NCBI GenBank assembly: GCA_049671305.1
Contig: JBATUR010000120.1
Span: 11,051-75,050 of the forward strand
Reading direction: 5' to 3'
Length of the DNA: 64,000 nucleotides
From: CADCTM01 sp049671305
Lineage (GTDB): Bacteria > Cyanobacteriota > Cyanobacteriia > Cyanobacteriales > Coleofasciculaceae
The notes under the pieces are model-generated. The model did no database searches, was not told the origin of the DNA, and worked only from the letters and a program-made list of their open reading frames with translations. The translations under genes were made by a program, and so were the position numbers. How positions within the stretch are numbered: the first letter of the stretch is position 1; each line of letters opens with the position of its first letter. Shown here one piece after another: positions 53,786 through 62,340 of the stretch.

Positions 53786-54401
53786 CAAAAGTGGGCGTAC
53801 AAGAAAGCGTTGATGATTGCTGCGACTTAGAGGAATCTAAAGCTTTGCATTCATTAATACTAGGGTTAAAAACTAGTTTTAACCCTTTCGCTTTTTCCGG
53901 CACTTCAAATGCTACCTCACCGCGTTTTTGACCACCTGATTTAATTTCTCCCGTTGGGCTTTTTACATCATCTAAAGCCGCTGCAAGTAGTGCAACTTCA
54001 TATTGTTTATTAGCATTATCAACAAGCTTAAAAGCAACTACAGGTAGGATAACAGGCTTCTGTCCTTGATTAACAATTGTCGTATCAACCAAAACCCACT
54101 CATTGCCTTTATTTGGTTTTAGTACCCTTTTTCCAGAATGCTTTCGCGTACCATTGACGCTAAATGTCATGTTGAGGTTTTTATCTTTTATTGCTATTAC
54201 TTCCCCCATATTTCGCATATCTTTTGGGAGAGATTTTGCCGAAGATTTAGAGGTAGTATTTGTCTCTTTATTCGTAGTAGGAGAAGCCTCATTTTTTGGC
54301 GAAGTACCAGGGATTAACTCAGAGGCAGAACATCCGGCGACTAAGACAAATAAACTGATTGTTGCCGTCCAGTGAAAGAATTTTTGAGAGTATAGGTTCA
54401 T
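53772..54401 (-). CDS. DUF4352-type lipoprotein
   Basis: A 209-residue exported protein. Signal peptide with lipobox LVAGC at about residue 24. After a Thr/Lys/Ser-rich linker, residues about 75-205 form an immunoglobulin-like domain of the DUF4352 type: NEWVLVDTTIVNQGQKPVIL, FKLVDNANKQYEVA and GEVAFEVPEKAKGLKLVF. Such domains occur on envelope and secreted proteins; role unknown. Two Cys near the C-terminus may form a disulfide. It converges on the glycan hydrolase with a 14-base overlap. Confidence 0.82.
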   Translation of the reverse strand: MNLYSQKFFHWTATISLFVLVAGCSASELIPGTSPKNEASPTTNKETNTTSKSSAKSLPKDMRNMGEVIAIKDKNLNMTFSVNGTRKHSGKRVLKPNKGNEWVLVDTTIVNQGQKPVILPVVAFKLVDNANKQYEVALLAAALDDVKSPTGEIKSGGQKRGEVAFEVPEKAKGLKLVFNPSINECKALDSSKSQQSSTLSCTPTFVSLE

Positions 54402-54531
54402 GGTTTGTGTAATTTGTCAACGGTTGCGTCTTAAAATTGTTGACGTTTAATTGCTGAAATTAGAGCCAAAATTACTTGATTTGAGCATTTTAGACAAATG
54501 AGCGCTACCACACTTAGGTAATGGGATAAGT

Positions 54532-54562
54532 CTCATGGGCTTGCACAAAACGAGCCCATGAG
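54532..54562. repeat. Perfect 10-bp palindrome between minus-strand genes
   Basis: CTCATGGGCT (54532-54541) pairs exactly with AGCCCATGAG (54553-54562), with an 11-base loop. It lies 70 bases past the stop of the ABC exporter and 131 bases before the start of the lipoprotein gene. It may end the exporter transcript, though no T-run follows, or be an operator. Confidence 0.6.
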
Positions 54563-54631
54563 CCGCAGCGCAAGCACCCTGCTTCAAATCTAATTCTAAA
54601 TTTCTCGCCCAAAGATGCCTTTTTTGCCTAC

Positions 54632-56467
54632 CTAAGAGCCTAACATTTGCAACTTATATAAGCTTGCATACAATCCATTTTCCTGCAACAACTCCTCATG
54701 ACTTCCTGACTCAATCAATTGTCCCCGCTTCAAAACAAGAATTCTATCAACATTTCTAATTGTCGAAAGTCGGTGAGCAATAATAATCGCCGTGCGCCTC
54801 TCCAACAACCGATCTAAAGCATCTTGAATTAGCGCTTCTGTAGCAACATCTAAACTTGCCGTCGCCTCATCTAATACTAAGATACTAGGGTTACGAATTG
54901 CCGCTCTTGCAAACGCTAAAAGTTGCTTTTGTCCACCAGAAAGATTCGTTCCCCGCTCTCTAAGTTGCGTATCATAACCTTGAGGTAGTTGTTCAATGAA
55001 ACTAGCAACATTTGTTACTTCTGCTGAGGTTTGAATTGCCTCAAATGAGTATGTTTCGCCCAACGTAATGTTGCTTTTAACATCACCAGCAAACAAAAAA
55101 CCATCTTGCAAAATTACGCCCATATAACGCCGTAATTCAGCTTGAGGCAAATCACGAATATCAATACCATCAATTAAAATTCGTCCTTTCGTTGGCTCAT
55201 AAAGACGGCATAAAAGACGAATAATTGAACTTTTCCCCGCACCAGTTGGACCAACTAAAGCAACTTTTTCCCCAGGCTGAATCGTAAAATTTAAACCTTT
55301 GAGAACATAGTCATCTTCCTTATAAGCAAACCAGACATTTTCAAAGCAAATTTCGCCAGTATGCTTGCCATTATCTTGAATACCTGAAGTTAAATGCTGC
55401 TGTTGGTTGCTTTCAAGATCACGGATTTCAATCGGCTCATTCAAAATATCGCTAATTCGCTCAATCGCCGTAAACCCAGCTTGCAGCATGGTAAACTTTT
55501 CAGCAAAGCGACGCAAAGGGTCAAATAATCGTTGTGCGTAGAGAATAAACGCAGATAAAGCGCCAAAACTCAGCGATTTGTCCAAAACAAGCAAACCGCC
55601 CAACCAGAGTACAGCCGCGACCGCAATTAGCGCAATCCATTCTAAGGTGGCAGAAACTGCCGAGTCATAAAAAATCGTTTTATCTACCTGAACAATATAC
55701 CGATTATTTACCTCGCGAAACATCTCCGAATTAAATCTTTCGCGGCGAAATAGCTGCACAATATTAACACCTGTAATATTTTCTTGCAGCATCGAATTTA
55801 ACGCTGAAAGTTCTTCTCTTGATTTATAGTTTGCCTTACGATACTGTTGCTGGAAGTAAATAATTAAAGCCGTAACGGGAAATAACATCAATACCAACAT
55901 CAAGGCTAATTGCCATTGCAAGAAAAACATCGTAATTGCAATGACAACCATCGAAAGAATATCGCCAACAATGCCAATTGCCCCGGTAGAAAAAACATCC
56001 CCCAAGGCTTCCACATCGCTTGTAAGTCTTGTAATTAATCGTCCGACAGGTGTTTTGTCAAAAAATCTTACTGCCAAAGATGTGACGTGTTTAAACAAGT
56101 CTTCGCGAATCCAGGCAGTAATTTGTTGTCCTACCTTTACCACCAAAAATCCTTGAATTGCCACAAAGGCAAGACGAATTACAATGGTAAATAACAGTAA
56201 TCCAATCAGAATGTTTAAGCCATCTGCCAAGGATTGATTCTTAAGAAAAGACCAAGTTTGCTCTTCATTACGAATTAAAGAAATTGCCTGTCCAATAATT
56301 AAAGGTTGAACTGCACCCGCAACAGATAGCGGCAGTAATAAAGCAATAGAAACAAATAGTAATTTGCCAGTACGACGCCCATAAGGTACAAGTCGCAAGA
56401 AAAGTCGCCAGTCATTCTCGCGAGGTCGATTTTGATTTGTCCGCGAGAGCGGTGATACACTAGTCAT
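54632..56467 (-). CDS. ABC exporter, fused permease-ATPase (MsbA-like)
   Basis: A 611-residue half-transporter. Six membrane helices lie within residues 35-310. The nucleotide-binding domain spans about 365-600: Walker A GPTGAGKSS, signature LSGGQ in RGTNLSGGQKQLLAFARAA, Walker B SILVLDEATASLD and H-loop IIIAHRLSTI. It should work as a homodimer exporting lipid or drugs. The start at 56467 gives a cytoplasmic N-terminus with RENDWRLFLRLVPYG. The substrate cannot be told from sequence. Confidence 0.94.
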   Translation of the reverse strand: MTSVSPLSRTNQNRPRENDWRLFLRLVPYGRRTGKLLFVSIALLLPLSVAGAVQPLIIGQAISLIRNEEQTWSFLKNQSLADGLNILIGLLLFTIVIRLAFVAIQGFLVVKVGQQITAWIREDLFKHVTSLAVRFFDKTPVGRLITRLTSDVEALGDVFSTGAIGIVGDILSMVVIAITMFFLQWQLALMLVLMLFPVTALIIYFQQQYRKANYKSREELSALNSMLQENITGVNIVQLFRRERFNSEMFREVNNRYIVQVDKTIFYDSAVSATLEWIALIAVAAVLWLGGLLVLDKSLSFGALSAFILYAQRLFDPLRRFAEKFTMLQAGFTAIERISDILNEPIEIRDLESNQQQHLTSGIQDNGKHTGEICFENVWFAYKEDDYVLKGLNFTIQPGEKVALVGPTGAGKSSIIRLLCRLYEPTKGRILIDGIDIRDLPQAELRRYMGVILQDGFLFAGDVKSNITLGETYSFEAIQTSAEVTNVASFIEQLPQGYDTQLRERGTNLSGGQKQLLAFARAAIRNPSILVLDEATASLDVATEALIQDALDRLLERRTAIIIAHRLSTIRNVDRILVLKRGQLIESGSHEELLQENGLYASLYKLQMLGS

Positions 56468-56541
56468 CTAAAACCCAAGTTGTAATTTCAGTCACAAAAC
56501 GCAAGCTTTTCTACTGTAGCTTAGTAACCAAAACCAGCATC

Positions 56542-57054
56542 ATGCGTGAGATAGAAACTCCCCGACTGCGACTACGGCAGTTTACCTGCGACGACTTAGA
56601 TGACTTGTATCGCCTCTACAATAGCCCAGATTTAATGAGGTATATTGGCAAGGGTATAAGAACTAAAAACGAAACTCAAACGGCGTTATCTTCCATAATC
56701 AAGCATTACGAACATGGTTTTGGAATGTGGGCAGTGATTTCTAAGGATGATGATAAGCTAATTGGGCGCTGTGGTTTGTGTTTTTTGGATCATACGCCAG
56801 AAGTTGAACTTGGCTATTTATTGGATAAATCTTATTGGCGCAAAGGTTTAGCAACAGAAGCTTCTCACGCTAGTTTGAAATATGGGTTTGAGGTAGTAAA
56901 GCTAGATAAAATAGTTGCTATTGCTAAACCGGAAAATATTGCATCGCGTCGTGTTATGGAAAAAGTTGGTATGAAATATGAAAAAGATGCTTATTTTTAT
57001 AACAATGATGTCGTCTATTATGCTATCTCGCGAGATATTTATCAAATGATTTAA
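56542..57054 (+). CDS. GNAT-family N-acetyltransferase (RimJ/RimL type)
   Basis: A 170-residue acetyltransferase. It opens with the RimJ/L signature ETPRLRLRQFTCDDLDDLY. VELGYLLDKSYWRKGLATEA contains the acetyl-CoA-binding motif (RKGLATE), and PENIASRRVMEKVGMKYE is the usual C-terminal motif. It probably acetylates protein N-termini or a small amine; the substrate is unknown. The next gene starts on the base after its stop, so both are co-transcribed. Confidence 0.92.
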   Translation: MREIETPRLRLRQFTCDDLDDLYRLYNSPDLMRYIGKGIRTKNETQTALSSIIKHYEHGFGMWAVISKDDDKLIGRCGLCFLDHTPEVELGYLLDKSYWRKGLATEASHASLKYGFEVVKLDKIVAIAKPENIASRRVMEKVGMKYEKDAYFYNNDVVYYAISRDIYQMI

Positions 57055-57276
57055 ATGCATAAACAAATTAAAGTTAAGCCAAATTCTAAACAACAAATAA
57101 TCGAAGAAGCTTTAGATGGCAGTCTGACGATACATTTGAAGTCACCGCCTGTAGATGGTAAAGCGAATAAAGAGTTAATTGAACTATTAGCAAAAAAGTT
57201 TGATGTGTCTAAGTCTCAAATTAGAATTAAGTCAGGATTATCAGCAAGGAATAAATTAGTTGAAATTGATACCTGA
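57055..57276 (+). CDS. DUF167 (YggU-family) protein
   Basis: A 73-residue basic protein. The motifs VKPNSKQQIIEEALDGSLTI, SPPVDGKANKELIELLAKKF and IRIKSGLSARNKLVEI cover the whole DUF167 fold, a small alpha/beta domain of unknown function found from bacteria to humans. It starts immediately after the acetyltransferase stop with no gap, indicating translational coupling. Slightly shorter than E. coli YggU (96). Confidence 0.92.
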   Translation: MHKQIKVKPNSKQQIIEEALDGSLTIHLKSPPVDGKANKELIELLAKKFDVSKSQIRIKSGLSARNKLVEIDT

Positions 57277-57326
57277 AGGGCAATTAGCGCCTTTTAAATA
57301 GTAACGAAGAAATTAGCTTGCGATTT

Positions 57327-57968
57327 ATGGGCAGAAGTTATTGGGACACTATTTACATTGACAGAGAGCCAAATGACCCCTACAAAGGTTGGGGATGGGT
57401 ACAAGTCACGATAGAAGATAGAGATAGGTTTGGCATTCCTACTAAATATCCAGATACCTACACAAATCGTCGTCTATATGACATTTTTCAATTTCCAAAT
57501 AGTGGTAATCTTCCCTCTAGAGGTAGGGCTGGTACGAAGAAATTTACGTTAAGTATTGAGGGAGAGCTTATTACGATAAGAGCGCAAAAGTCCTTAACCA
57601 TTCAAGCAGTATGTACATGGATCAAAACTTGGGCAAGTTCAAACGCTAGGATTATCACTCCAGGCAATAAAACAATCTCTCTTGAGGGCATAAAATTAGC
57701 TCATCAAGCTCATTTTGTTTACTTTATTTTTAATGAAGATAGTAATGCAATTAAAATCGGTCGCTCCCAAAACTTGCAAAGGAGACTAATGTCTCTTCAA
57801 ACATCCAGTCCAGCCAAGTTAAAGCTAATTAAGTCAGTACAAGTTGAAGGGGATAAAGAAGCTCAAAAGCTAGAACAATCATTACATAATAAATTTAGAG
57901 AAATTAGACTAGCAGGAGAATGGTTTAAGGCTGAAACTCATCTGCTTGAGTACATTAGTCAGTTGTAA
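57327..57968 (+). CDS. Protein with C-terminal GIY-YIG/T5orf172-like domain
   Basis: A 213-residue protein. The N-terminal 120 residues (SYWDTIYIDREPNDPYKGWG, later a KKFTLSIEGELITIRAQ beta-strand section) show no known domain. Residues about 130-213 form a GIY-YIG fold of the T5orf172/Mug113 type: HFVYFIFNEDSNAIKIGRSQ, NLQRRLMSLQTSSP, AQKLEQSLHNKFREIRLAGE and WFKAE. Such domains occur in phage and mobile-element proteins and may be nucleases. The ATG at 57327 is chosen over a TTG at 57318. Confidence 0.78.
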   Translation: MGRSYWDTIYIDREPNDPYKGWGWVQVTIEDRDRFGIPTKYPDTYTNRRLYDIFQFPNSGNLPSRGRAGTKKFTLSIEGELITIRAQKSLTIQAVCTWIKTWASSNARIITPGNKTISLEGIKLAHQAHFVYFIFNEDSNAIKIGRSQNLQRRLMSLQTSSPAKLKLIKSVQVEGDKEAQKLEQSLHNKFREIRLAGEWFKAETHLLEYISQL

Positions 57969-58047
57969 TAACGTTAGCAGAACCAGCCACTGTACTTTTC
58001 CTATATCAATTCTTAGTTTATGACACTCAAAAGCAGGAGATTGCAGA

Positions 58048-58410
58048 ATGGATAATCTAAGTTTATATCGTCAATATATTCAGGAGTTGCTTACTGAACG
58101 AGCTAAACTAAGGTCGCCTTTTGATCCAGTTGCAAGTGAGACGATTTTCGACACGTTAAGCGATCGCTATCAGCTTGTAAATGTGGGATGGAAAGACGCC
58201 AGTACTCGCATTTATGGATGTGTGTTGCACGTGGATATTAAGGATGGAAAAATTTGGGTGCAGCATGACGGAACAGAAAATGCGATCTGCTTGCAGCAGC
58301 GCTTCGCTATCGCAGATCAGTTAGTAGCGCGAGGAGTACCAAAGCCAGATATTGTACTGGCATACCATGCACCTCATGTGCGGCAGTACACGGATTTTGC
58401 AATAGAATGA
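58048..58410 (+). CDS. xisI: XisI family protein
   Basis: A 120-residue protein of the XisI family, first described as controlling excision of the fdxN element in heterocyst-forming cyanobacteria. Features: a leading YRQYIQELLTERAKL helix, VGWKDASTRIYGCVLHVDIK, GKIWVQHDGTEN and GVPKPDIVLAYHAPHVRQYT. The usual partner xisH is absent from the neighbourhood; the upstream gene is the GIY-YIG protein. Between GTEN and IADQL are nine residues, AICLQQRFA, that do not fit the family, encoded by a 27-base segment. The frame stays open, so the protein may still fold. Confidence 0.9.
   Translation: MDNLSLYRQYIQELLTERAKLRSPFDPVASETIFDTLSDRYQLVNVGWKDASTRIYGCVLHVDIKDGKIWVQHDGTENAICLQQRFAIADQLVARGVPKPDIVLAYHAPHVRQYTDFAIE
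58282..58308 (+). repeat. 27-nt in-frame insertion within xisI (small dispersed repeat candidate)
   Basis: The 27 bases starting GCGATCTGCTTGCAGCAGCG interrupt the conserved GTEN-GIADQL stretch of XisI exactly between codons. The segment and the following ATCGCAGATC can pair (GATCTGC at 58284-58290 with GCAGATC at 58311-58317), so it can form a hairpin. Very small mobile repeats of 21-27 nt are known in filamentous cyanobacterial genomes. Confidence 0.55.
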
Positions 58411-58491
58411 TGCTGAAACGAAGCCCAGCAACAGCCATGTTTCAGGTAAGATAAAGGGCTGTAGACTCTAAGCAACAGGGAGAAACGTAAC

Positions 58492-59214
58492 GTGCTAACG
58501 CTTGGCGTCAATATTGACCACATCGCCACCATACGACAGGCGCGACGAACCGTAGAACCTGACCCGGTTGCAGCGGCTGTGTTGGCAGAATTGGCGGGTG
58601 CTGATGGCATTACCGCCCACCTCCGAGAAGACCGCCGTCACATCCAAGACAGGGACGTACAGGTGTTGCGGCAAACGGTGCGGACTCATTTGAATTTGGA
58701 AATGGCACCGACGGATGAAATGGTTGCGATCGCACTTTCACTCAAACCTGATTATGTCACCCTTGTACCCGAAAAGCGCCAAGAAGTGACGACAGAAGGC
58801 GGACTGGATGTCGCAGGACAACTGCCACGCATGACAGAAATTGTGGCAAAATTGCAAGATGCCGGTATTCCCGTGAGCTTATTTATCGACGCTGACTCGG
58901 CACAAATTGAGGCGGCAGCAAAGATGAAGGCAAAATTCATTGAGTTGCACACGGGTTGCTATGCTGAGGCGGCAAATGAAGCAAGTCGGGAAAAGGAATT
59001 GGCGGTATTAGCGAAAGGATGCCAAGAAGCGATCGCATCTGGTTTACGAGTCAACGCCGGACATGGGCTCACCTACTGGAATGTATACCCAGTGGCTTGT
59101 TTGGAAGGCATGGAAGAACTCAACATCGGTCATAGCATCATCTCACGAGCGGCGCTGGTTGGTCTAGAACGGGCGGTTAGAGAGATGAAACAAGCAATGC
59201 GGGGCGAACTTTAA
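58492..59214 (+). CDS. pdxJ: Pyridoxine 5'-phosphate synthase
   Basis: A 240-residue TIM-barrel enzyme that closes the pyridoxine ring from 1-deoxyxylulose-5-phosphate and 3-amino-2-oxopropyl phosphate. Start GTG 58492 has GGAGAA upstream and gives LTLGVNIDHIATIRQARR, the canonical N-terminus. GADGITAHLREDRRHIQD, VTLVPEKRQEVTTEGGLDV and RVNAGHGLTYWNV are all present. Length normal (about 240). Confidence 0.97.
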   Translation: MLTLGVNIDHIATIRQARRTVEPDPVAAAVLAELAGADGITAHLREDRRHIQDRDVQVLRQTVRTHLNLEMAPTDEMVAIALSLKPDYVTLVPEKRQEVTTEGGLDVAGQLPRMTEIVAKLQDAGIPVSLFIDADSAQIEAAAKMKAKFIELHTGCYAEAANEASREKELAVLAKGCQEAIASGLRVNAGHGLTYWNVYPVACLEGMEELNIGHSIISRAALVGLERAVREMKQAMRGEL

Positions 59215-59273
59215 GCCACAATTTATGTTTGAATAAAAGCAACTACGAATAACCAACAACCAACACTTCAAAA

Positions 59274-59603
59274 ATGAAAACTTACTACTACGTTTTGGCA
59301 AGTCAACGCTTTCTTACCGAAGAAGAACCAATTGATGAAACTTTGAAAGAACGCACTAGAAATTATCACGAACAAGAAAAAGCAATTGACTTTTGGTTAG
59401 TTATACAACCGGCTTTTTTAGAATCACCTGAGATGGCAAAAGTCAAGCAAGAATGTCCTCAACCAGCAGCGGCGATAATTTCCACAAATCCGCAATTTAT
59501 TACTTGGTTGAAATTGCGCTTAGAATTTGTAAAAACTGGTGAATTTAAAGCACCCTCAGCGACAATTCCCGATCCATTGGCAAGTCTAACAACTGTGTCT
59601 TAA
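59274..59603 (+). CDS. ycf54: Ycf54 (Mg-protoporphyrin monomethyl ester cyclase assembly factor)
   Basis: A 109-residue protein matching the Ycf54 family from start to end: MKTYYYVLASQRFLTEEEPI, EKAIDFWLVIQPAFLESPEM, CPQPAAAIISTNPQFITWLK and the terminal FKAPSATIPDPLASL. In cyanobacteria and plastids Ycf54 is needed for the oxygen-dependent cyclase AcsF that forms protochlorophyllide, so loss reduces chlorophyll. It follows pdxJ by 59 bases on the same strand. Confidence 0.93.
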   Translation: MKTYYYVLASQRFLTEEEPIDETLKERTRNYHEQEKAIDFWLVIQPAFLESPEMAKVKQECPQPAAAIISTNPQFITWLKLRLEFVKTGEFKAPSATIPDPLASLTTVS

Positions 59604-59644
59604 TTTAAAATGCTTTTATATTAAGAGTAAGTGAGGAGTGAATA

Positions 59645-60274
59645 GTGAAAATAAAAATTTTCCCCCTGGTAGGTTCTGCCTTACTAGGGCTTATTAATTT
59701 AACGATTACAACAACAAAAGTTAGCGCCCAATCAGTTACACCTTGTGAGCCACCACAGTCGCAAGAATATGTGTTATTTGTGTTAAATAAAGCTGGAGAA
59801 AATCAGGAACAAATGCGACGTGCATTGCCTGCAAATACTCTACTAACACGTTGTCGATATTTTAGTGATGTAATAACCCGCATTTCCGGTTTTAGGCGTA
59901 TTGAAGATGCCCAAAGTTGGGCGCTGTATGTGCAAGATATTATTGGTTTATCGGCTGTTGTGGTACGCCCTGCAACGGCAAGAGTAACTAACAATTCTCC
60001 ATCTGTAGCTTATAATCCTAAGCCTTTGGGTGAGGGTTATGCAGTGTTAGTTGATTACTTTAATAAGCCGGAAGTTGCAGCACAAGTAAGAAGAATTGTT
60101 GGTAAGGAAGTTGGCTTGGTTTCTTATAACCAACGCCCTTATTTATTGGCAGTATATACAGATAGTCAGCGCCAGGCTAGTTCAACTTTAAGAGAATTAA
60201 GCGATCGGGGTTTTTCGAGTATGGTTGTTGATAGTCGGAGGGTGACTTTGTTGCGGCAGCGAGTTGGTATTTGA
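59645..60274 (+). CDS. Exported protein with two SPOR-like repeats
   Basis: A 209-residue exported protein starting with GTG (59645), preceded by GAGGAG. A signal peptide ends near residue 28 (VSAQ). Two related segments follow: YVLFVLNKAGENQEQMRRAL with RIEDAQSWALYVQDII (about 40-105), and YAVLVDYFNKPEVAAQVRRI with YTDSQRQASSTLREL (about 130-195). These resemble SPOR-type alpha/beta modules that bind peptidoglycan. Similar proteins occur across cyanobacteria with no known role. It follows ycf54 by 41 bases. Confidence 0.7.
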   Translation: MKIKIFPLVGSALLGLINLTITTTKVSAQSVTPCEPPQSQEYVLFVLNKAGENQEQMRRALPANTLLTRCRYFSDVITRISGFRRIEDAQSWALYVQDIIGLSAVVVRPATARVTNNSPSVAYNPKPLGEGYAVLVDYFNKPEVAAQVRRIVGKEVGLVSYNQRPYLLAVYTDSQRQASSTLRELSDRGFSSMVVDSRRVTLLRQRVGI

Positions 60275-60356
60275 GGGAGGTAAAGCCTTTTCTAATGATT
60301 AAAACTCTTACCCGACAAGTTCCAACAAACTCAGCGTTGCATCATCCTAAAACCTT

Positions 60357-61187
60357 GTGAAAACAGACACCATCTTCTATCAACTCTTTCAAACCTTCCC
60401 CAGCCTATTATTTGAACTAATTGGTCAATCACCAACTGAAGCACAAGGCTATGAATTTTCCTCACGAGAAATCAAAGAATTAGCATTCCGATTCGATGGC
60501 GTATTCTTACCCGCCGCCAATGCCACACATCAACCAATCTACTTTATTGAAGTCCAATTTCAACCAAAAGCTGAATTTTATTGGCGCTTTTTTGCCGAAA
60601 TTTTCGTTTATTTAAATCAATACCGACCTAACAAAGATTGGCGTGCCGTCGCCGTATTTGCAACTCGAAATTTAGATACAGGAATGCCAAACCAGTATCG
60701 TGCCTTTTTGCTGACTCAGCAAGTGCAATTCGTGTATTTAGATGAGTTAGGAGAAACAGCAAATCCTTCTCTTAGCTTAGGAATAGTGCAACTAGTAGTT
60801 AGTGATGAAGAAACGGCTATCAGCTTTACCAATCGACTATTACAGCGAACACAACAAGAAATTGAGGATGATATTTATCGCCAAAAAGTTCTAGAATTAA
60901 TAGAGACAATACTAGTCTATAAATTTACAAATCTAAGTCGGCAGGAGTTGGAAGCAATGTTTGGATTAGATGAGTTGAAGCAGACACGCTACTTTCGAGA
61001 AGTTGCAGAAGAAGCCGCTTTAAAAGGCAAGTTAGAAGGCAAGTTAGAAGGCAAGTTAGAAGGCAAGCTAGAAGGCAAGCTAGAATCAGTACCCCGTTTA
61101 TTGCAGCTAGGATTGACTATTGAGCAAATTGCCACAGCTTTGGAGTTAGATGTTGAAGTTGTCACAGAAGCGGCTGCAGAAATTTAA
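60357..61187 (+). CDS. Rpn/DUF2887-type PD-(D/E)XK nuclease-like protein
   Basis: A 276-residue protein of the DUF2887/Rpn group. KTDTIFYQLFQTFPSLLFEL, FRFDGVFLPAANATHQPIYF, then IEVQFQPKAEFYWRFFAEIF give the PD-(D/E)XK pattern (D..., E-V-Q). Relatives in E. coli (RpnA) are DNA endonucleases promoting recombination; in cyanobacteria they are numerous and often called transposase-like. The start is a GTG. Near the C-terminus is (GKLE)5, coded by perfect 12-base repeats, followed by the usual terminal helix SVPRLLQLGLTIEQIATAL. Confidence 0.88.
   Translation: MKTDTIFYQLFQTFPSLLFELIGQSPTEAQGYEFSSREIKELAFRFDGVFLPAANATHQPIYFIEVQFQPKAEFYWRFFAEIFVYLNQYRPNKDWRAVAVFATRNLDTGMPNQYRAFLLTQQVQFVYLDELGETANPSLSLGIVQLVVSDEETAISFTNRLLQRTQQEIEDDIYRQKVLELIETILVYKFTNLSRQELEAMFGLDELKQTRYFREVAEEAALKGKLEGKLEGKLEGKLEGKLESVPRLLQLGLTIEQIATALELDVEVVTEAAAEI
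61026..61085 (+). repeat. Five tandem 12-bp repeats within the DUF2887 gene
   Basis: GGCAAGTTAGAA three times followed by GGCAAGCTAGAA twice, no interruption, coding for (GKLE)5. Only one base differs between the two versions. The unit is a multiple of three, so changes in copy number keep the frame. Confidence 0.95.
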
Positions 61188-61242
61188 AAGCAATTTGAAG
61201 ATATCTTCTTGCAAAGTCTAGCCGCAAGCTATTCGTAACTCA

Positions 61243-62049
61243 TCATTTAGTAGATGAAGGCATAGACCAACCTAAACTAGTCGGTTGTTCATAAATCCGT
61301 TTGAGTGTATTAATATCTCTAGCAGAAATTGATGGTGGGTTGCGGACTTGTGAAAAATACATAACGTCATTTTCCACCGGACTATGACCCCAAATACCCA
61401 AAGCATGACCAAGTTCATGACGTGCCGTTGCCCTTGTATAATCAACAGTTTGATCAGGACTTAATTGAATCGTAAATTGCTGAGATAAAACTGAATTAGA
61501 TAAATTTTGACCAAGATAAAATTGATAACGAGTTTCGGCAGCACGAGCACGGGGGATATTAAACTGTCCTGTTTCGCGGTTGACAGAAGTTTGCAGGGGA
61601 GGACGCGATCGCAAAATCACAATATCAGCCCCTTCTCGCTGACTCACTACCTCCAACGGTAAATATTTTTTCCATTCTTCCACACCCTCTAAAACAGCCT
61701 TCACCCACTCCTCAAACCTACGAACACTTGAAGATAATTCTATCGGTTGTTCCACATACACTTTGACAGGAAACTGCGACCAAACTAAATAACCCACAGA
61801 AGTTGGCTTAATTGCCGCAAAATAATCACTCTTTTCAGCAGAATTCCAGCGTGCCAAAGTTGCAGGTAGAGGATGAATTTGGGGAGTTGGCAGTGAATAA
61901 GGAGATAAATCAGCTAAATTAATTTGAGCATCAACTTGTTGAGATACCAAAACTACCAAAAAAGAAAGCAACGTTACCATCAAAAAAGTAATAAGACGCC
62001 TCCAGTATCTTGCCAAGAGACGCCTTAATTTAGATGCCCAAGAAGTCAA
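61243..62049 (-). CDS. Matrixin-like zinc metalloprotease
   Basis: A secreted or membrane-anchored peptidase. The zinc motif is HELGHALGIWGHS (HExxHxxGxxxH), followed by DVMYFSQV with the Met-turn, as in matrixins (M10-like). A membrane segment, LITFLMVTLLSFLVVLV, is near the N-terminus after a basic stretch. The TTG at 62049 gives 268 residues with a GAGG site 8 bases upstream; a GTG at 62094 overlapping secG is an alternative that adds 15 residues. It is the third gene after gpmI and secG on the strand. Substrate unknown. Confidence 0.85.
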   Translation of the reverse strand: MTSWASKLRRLLARYWRRLITFLMVTLLSFLVVLVSQQVDAQINLADLSPYSLPTPQIHPLPATLARWNSAEKSDYFAAIKPTSVGYLVWSQFPVKVYVEQPIELSSSVRRFEEWVKAVLEGVEEWKKYLPLEVVSQREGADIVILRSRPPLQTSVNRETGQFNIPRARAAETRYQFYLGQNLSNSVLSQQFTIQLSPDQTVDYTRATARHELGHALGIWGHSPVENDVMYFSQVRNPPSISARDINTLKRIYEQPTSLGWSMPSSTK

Positions 62050-62071
62050 AATCAAGACCTCAAACCTGCTT

Positions 62072-62311
62072 CTACTTAGGTAACCAACCCGCACTCAAAA
62101 CCACCGTTAAGCCAATGAAAATCACGCTGAATGCCCAGGTAATGCGATTTAGGGCTGTTTCGGCACTTTTGGTACTTGTAAACAGTTGAGCTTGACCGCC
62201 GATACCCCCAATACCATCGCCCTTGGGACTATGCAGCAATACCAAAACAATCACACCAACGGCAGACATCGCCCAGATAATTTGTACAACTTGACTAATC
62301 GTCATGATCAA
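62072..62311 (-). CDS. secG: Preprotein translocase subunit SecG
   Basis: A 79-residue inner-membrane or thylakoid protein that assists SecYE. Two hydrophobic helices (about 4-24 and 54-74) flank the polar loop SPKGDGIGGIGGQAQLFTSTKSAE, which matches SecG. Length is typical of cyanobacterial SecG. It follows gpmI by 29 bases. Its 3' end is 22 bases from the preferred start of the matrixin-like gene. Confidence 0.95.
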   Translation of the reverse strand: MIMTISQVVQIIWAMSAVGVIVLVLLHSPKGDGIGGIGGQAQLFTSTKSAETALNRITWAFSVIFIGLTVVLSAGWLPK

Positions 62312-62340
62312 AACTCGTGCAGAACATTAAAATTCAATTG

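Noticed and set aside
57327..57968. Homing endonuclease or intron
   Set aside because: A GIY-YIG-type domain is present, but no intron or intein boundary is seen and neighbours are intact genes.
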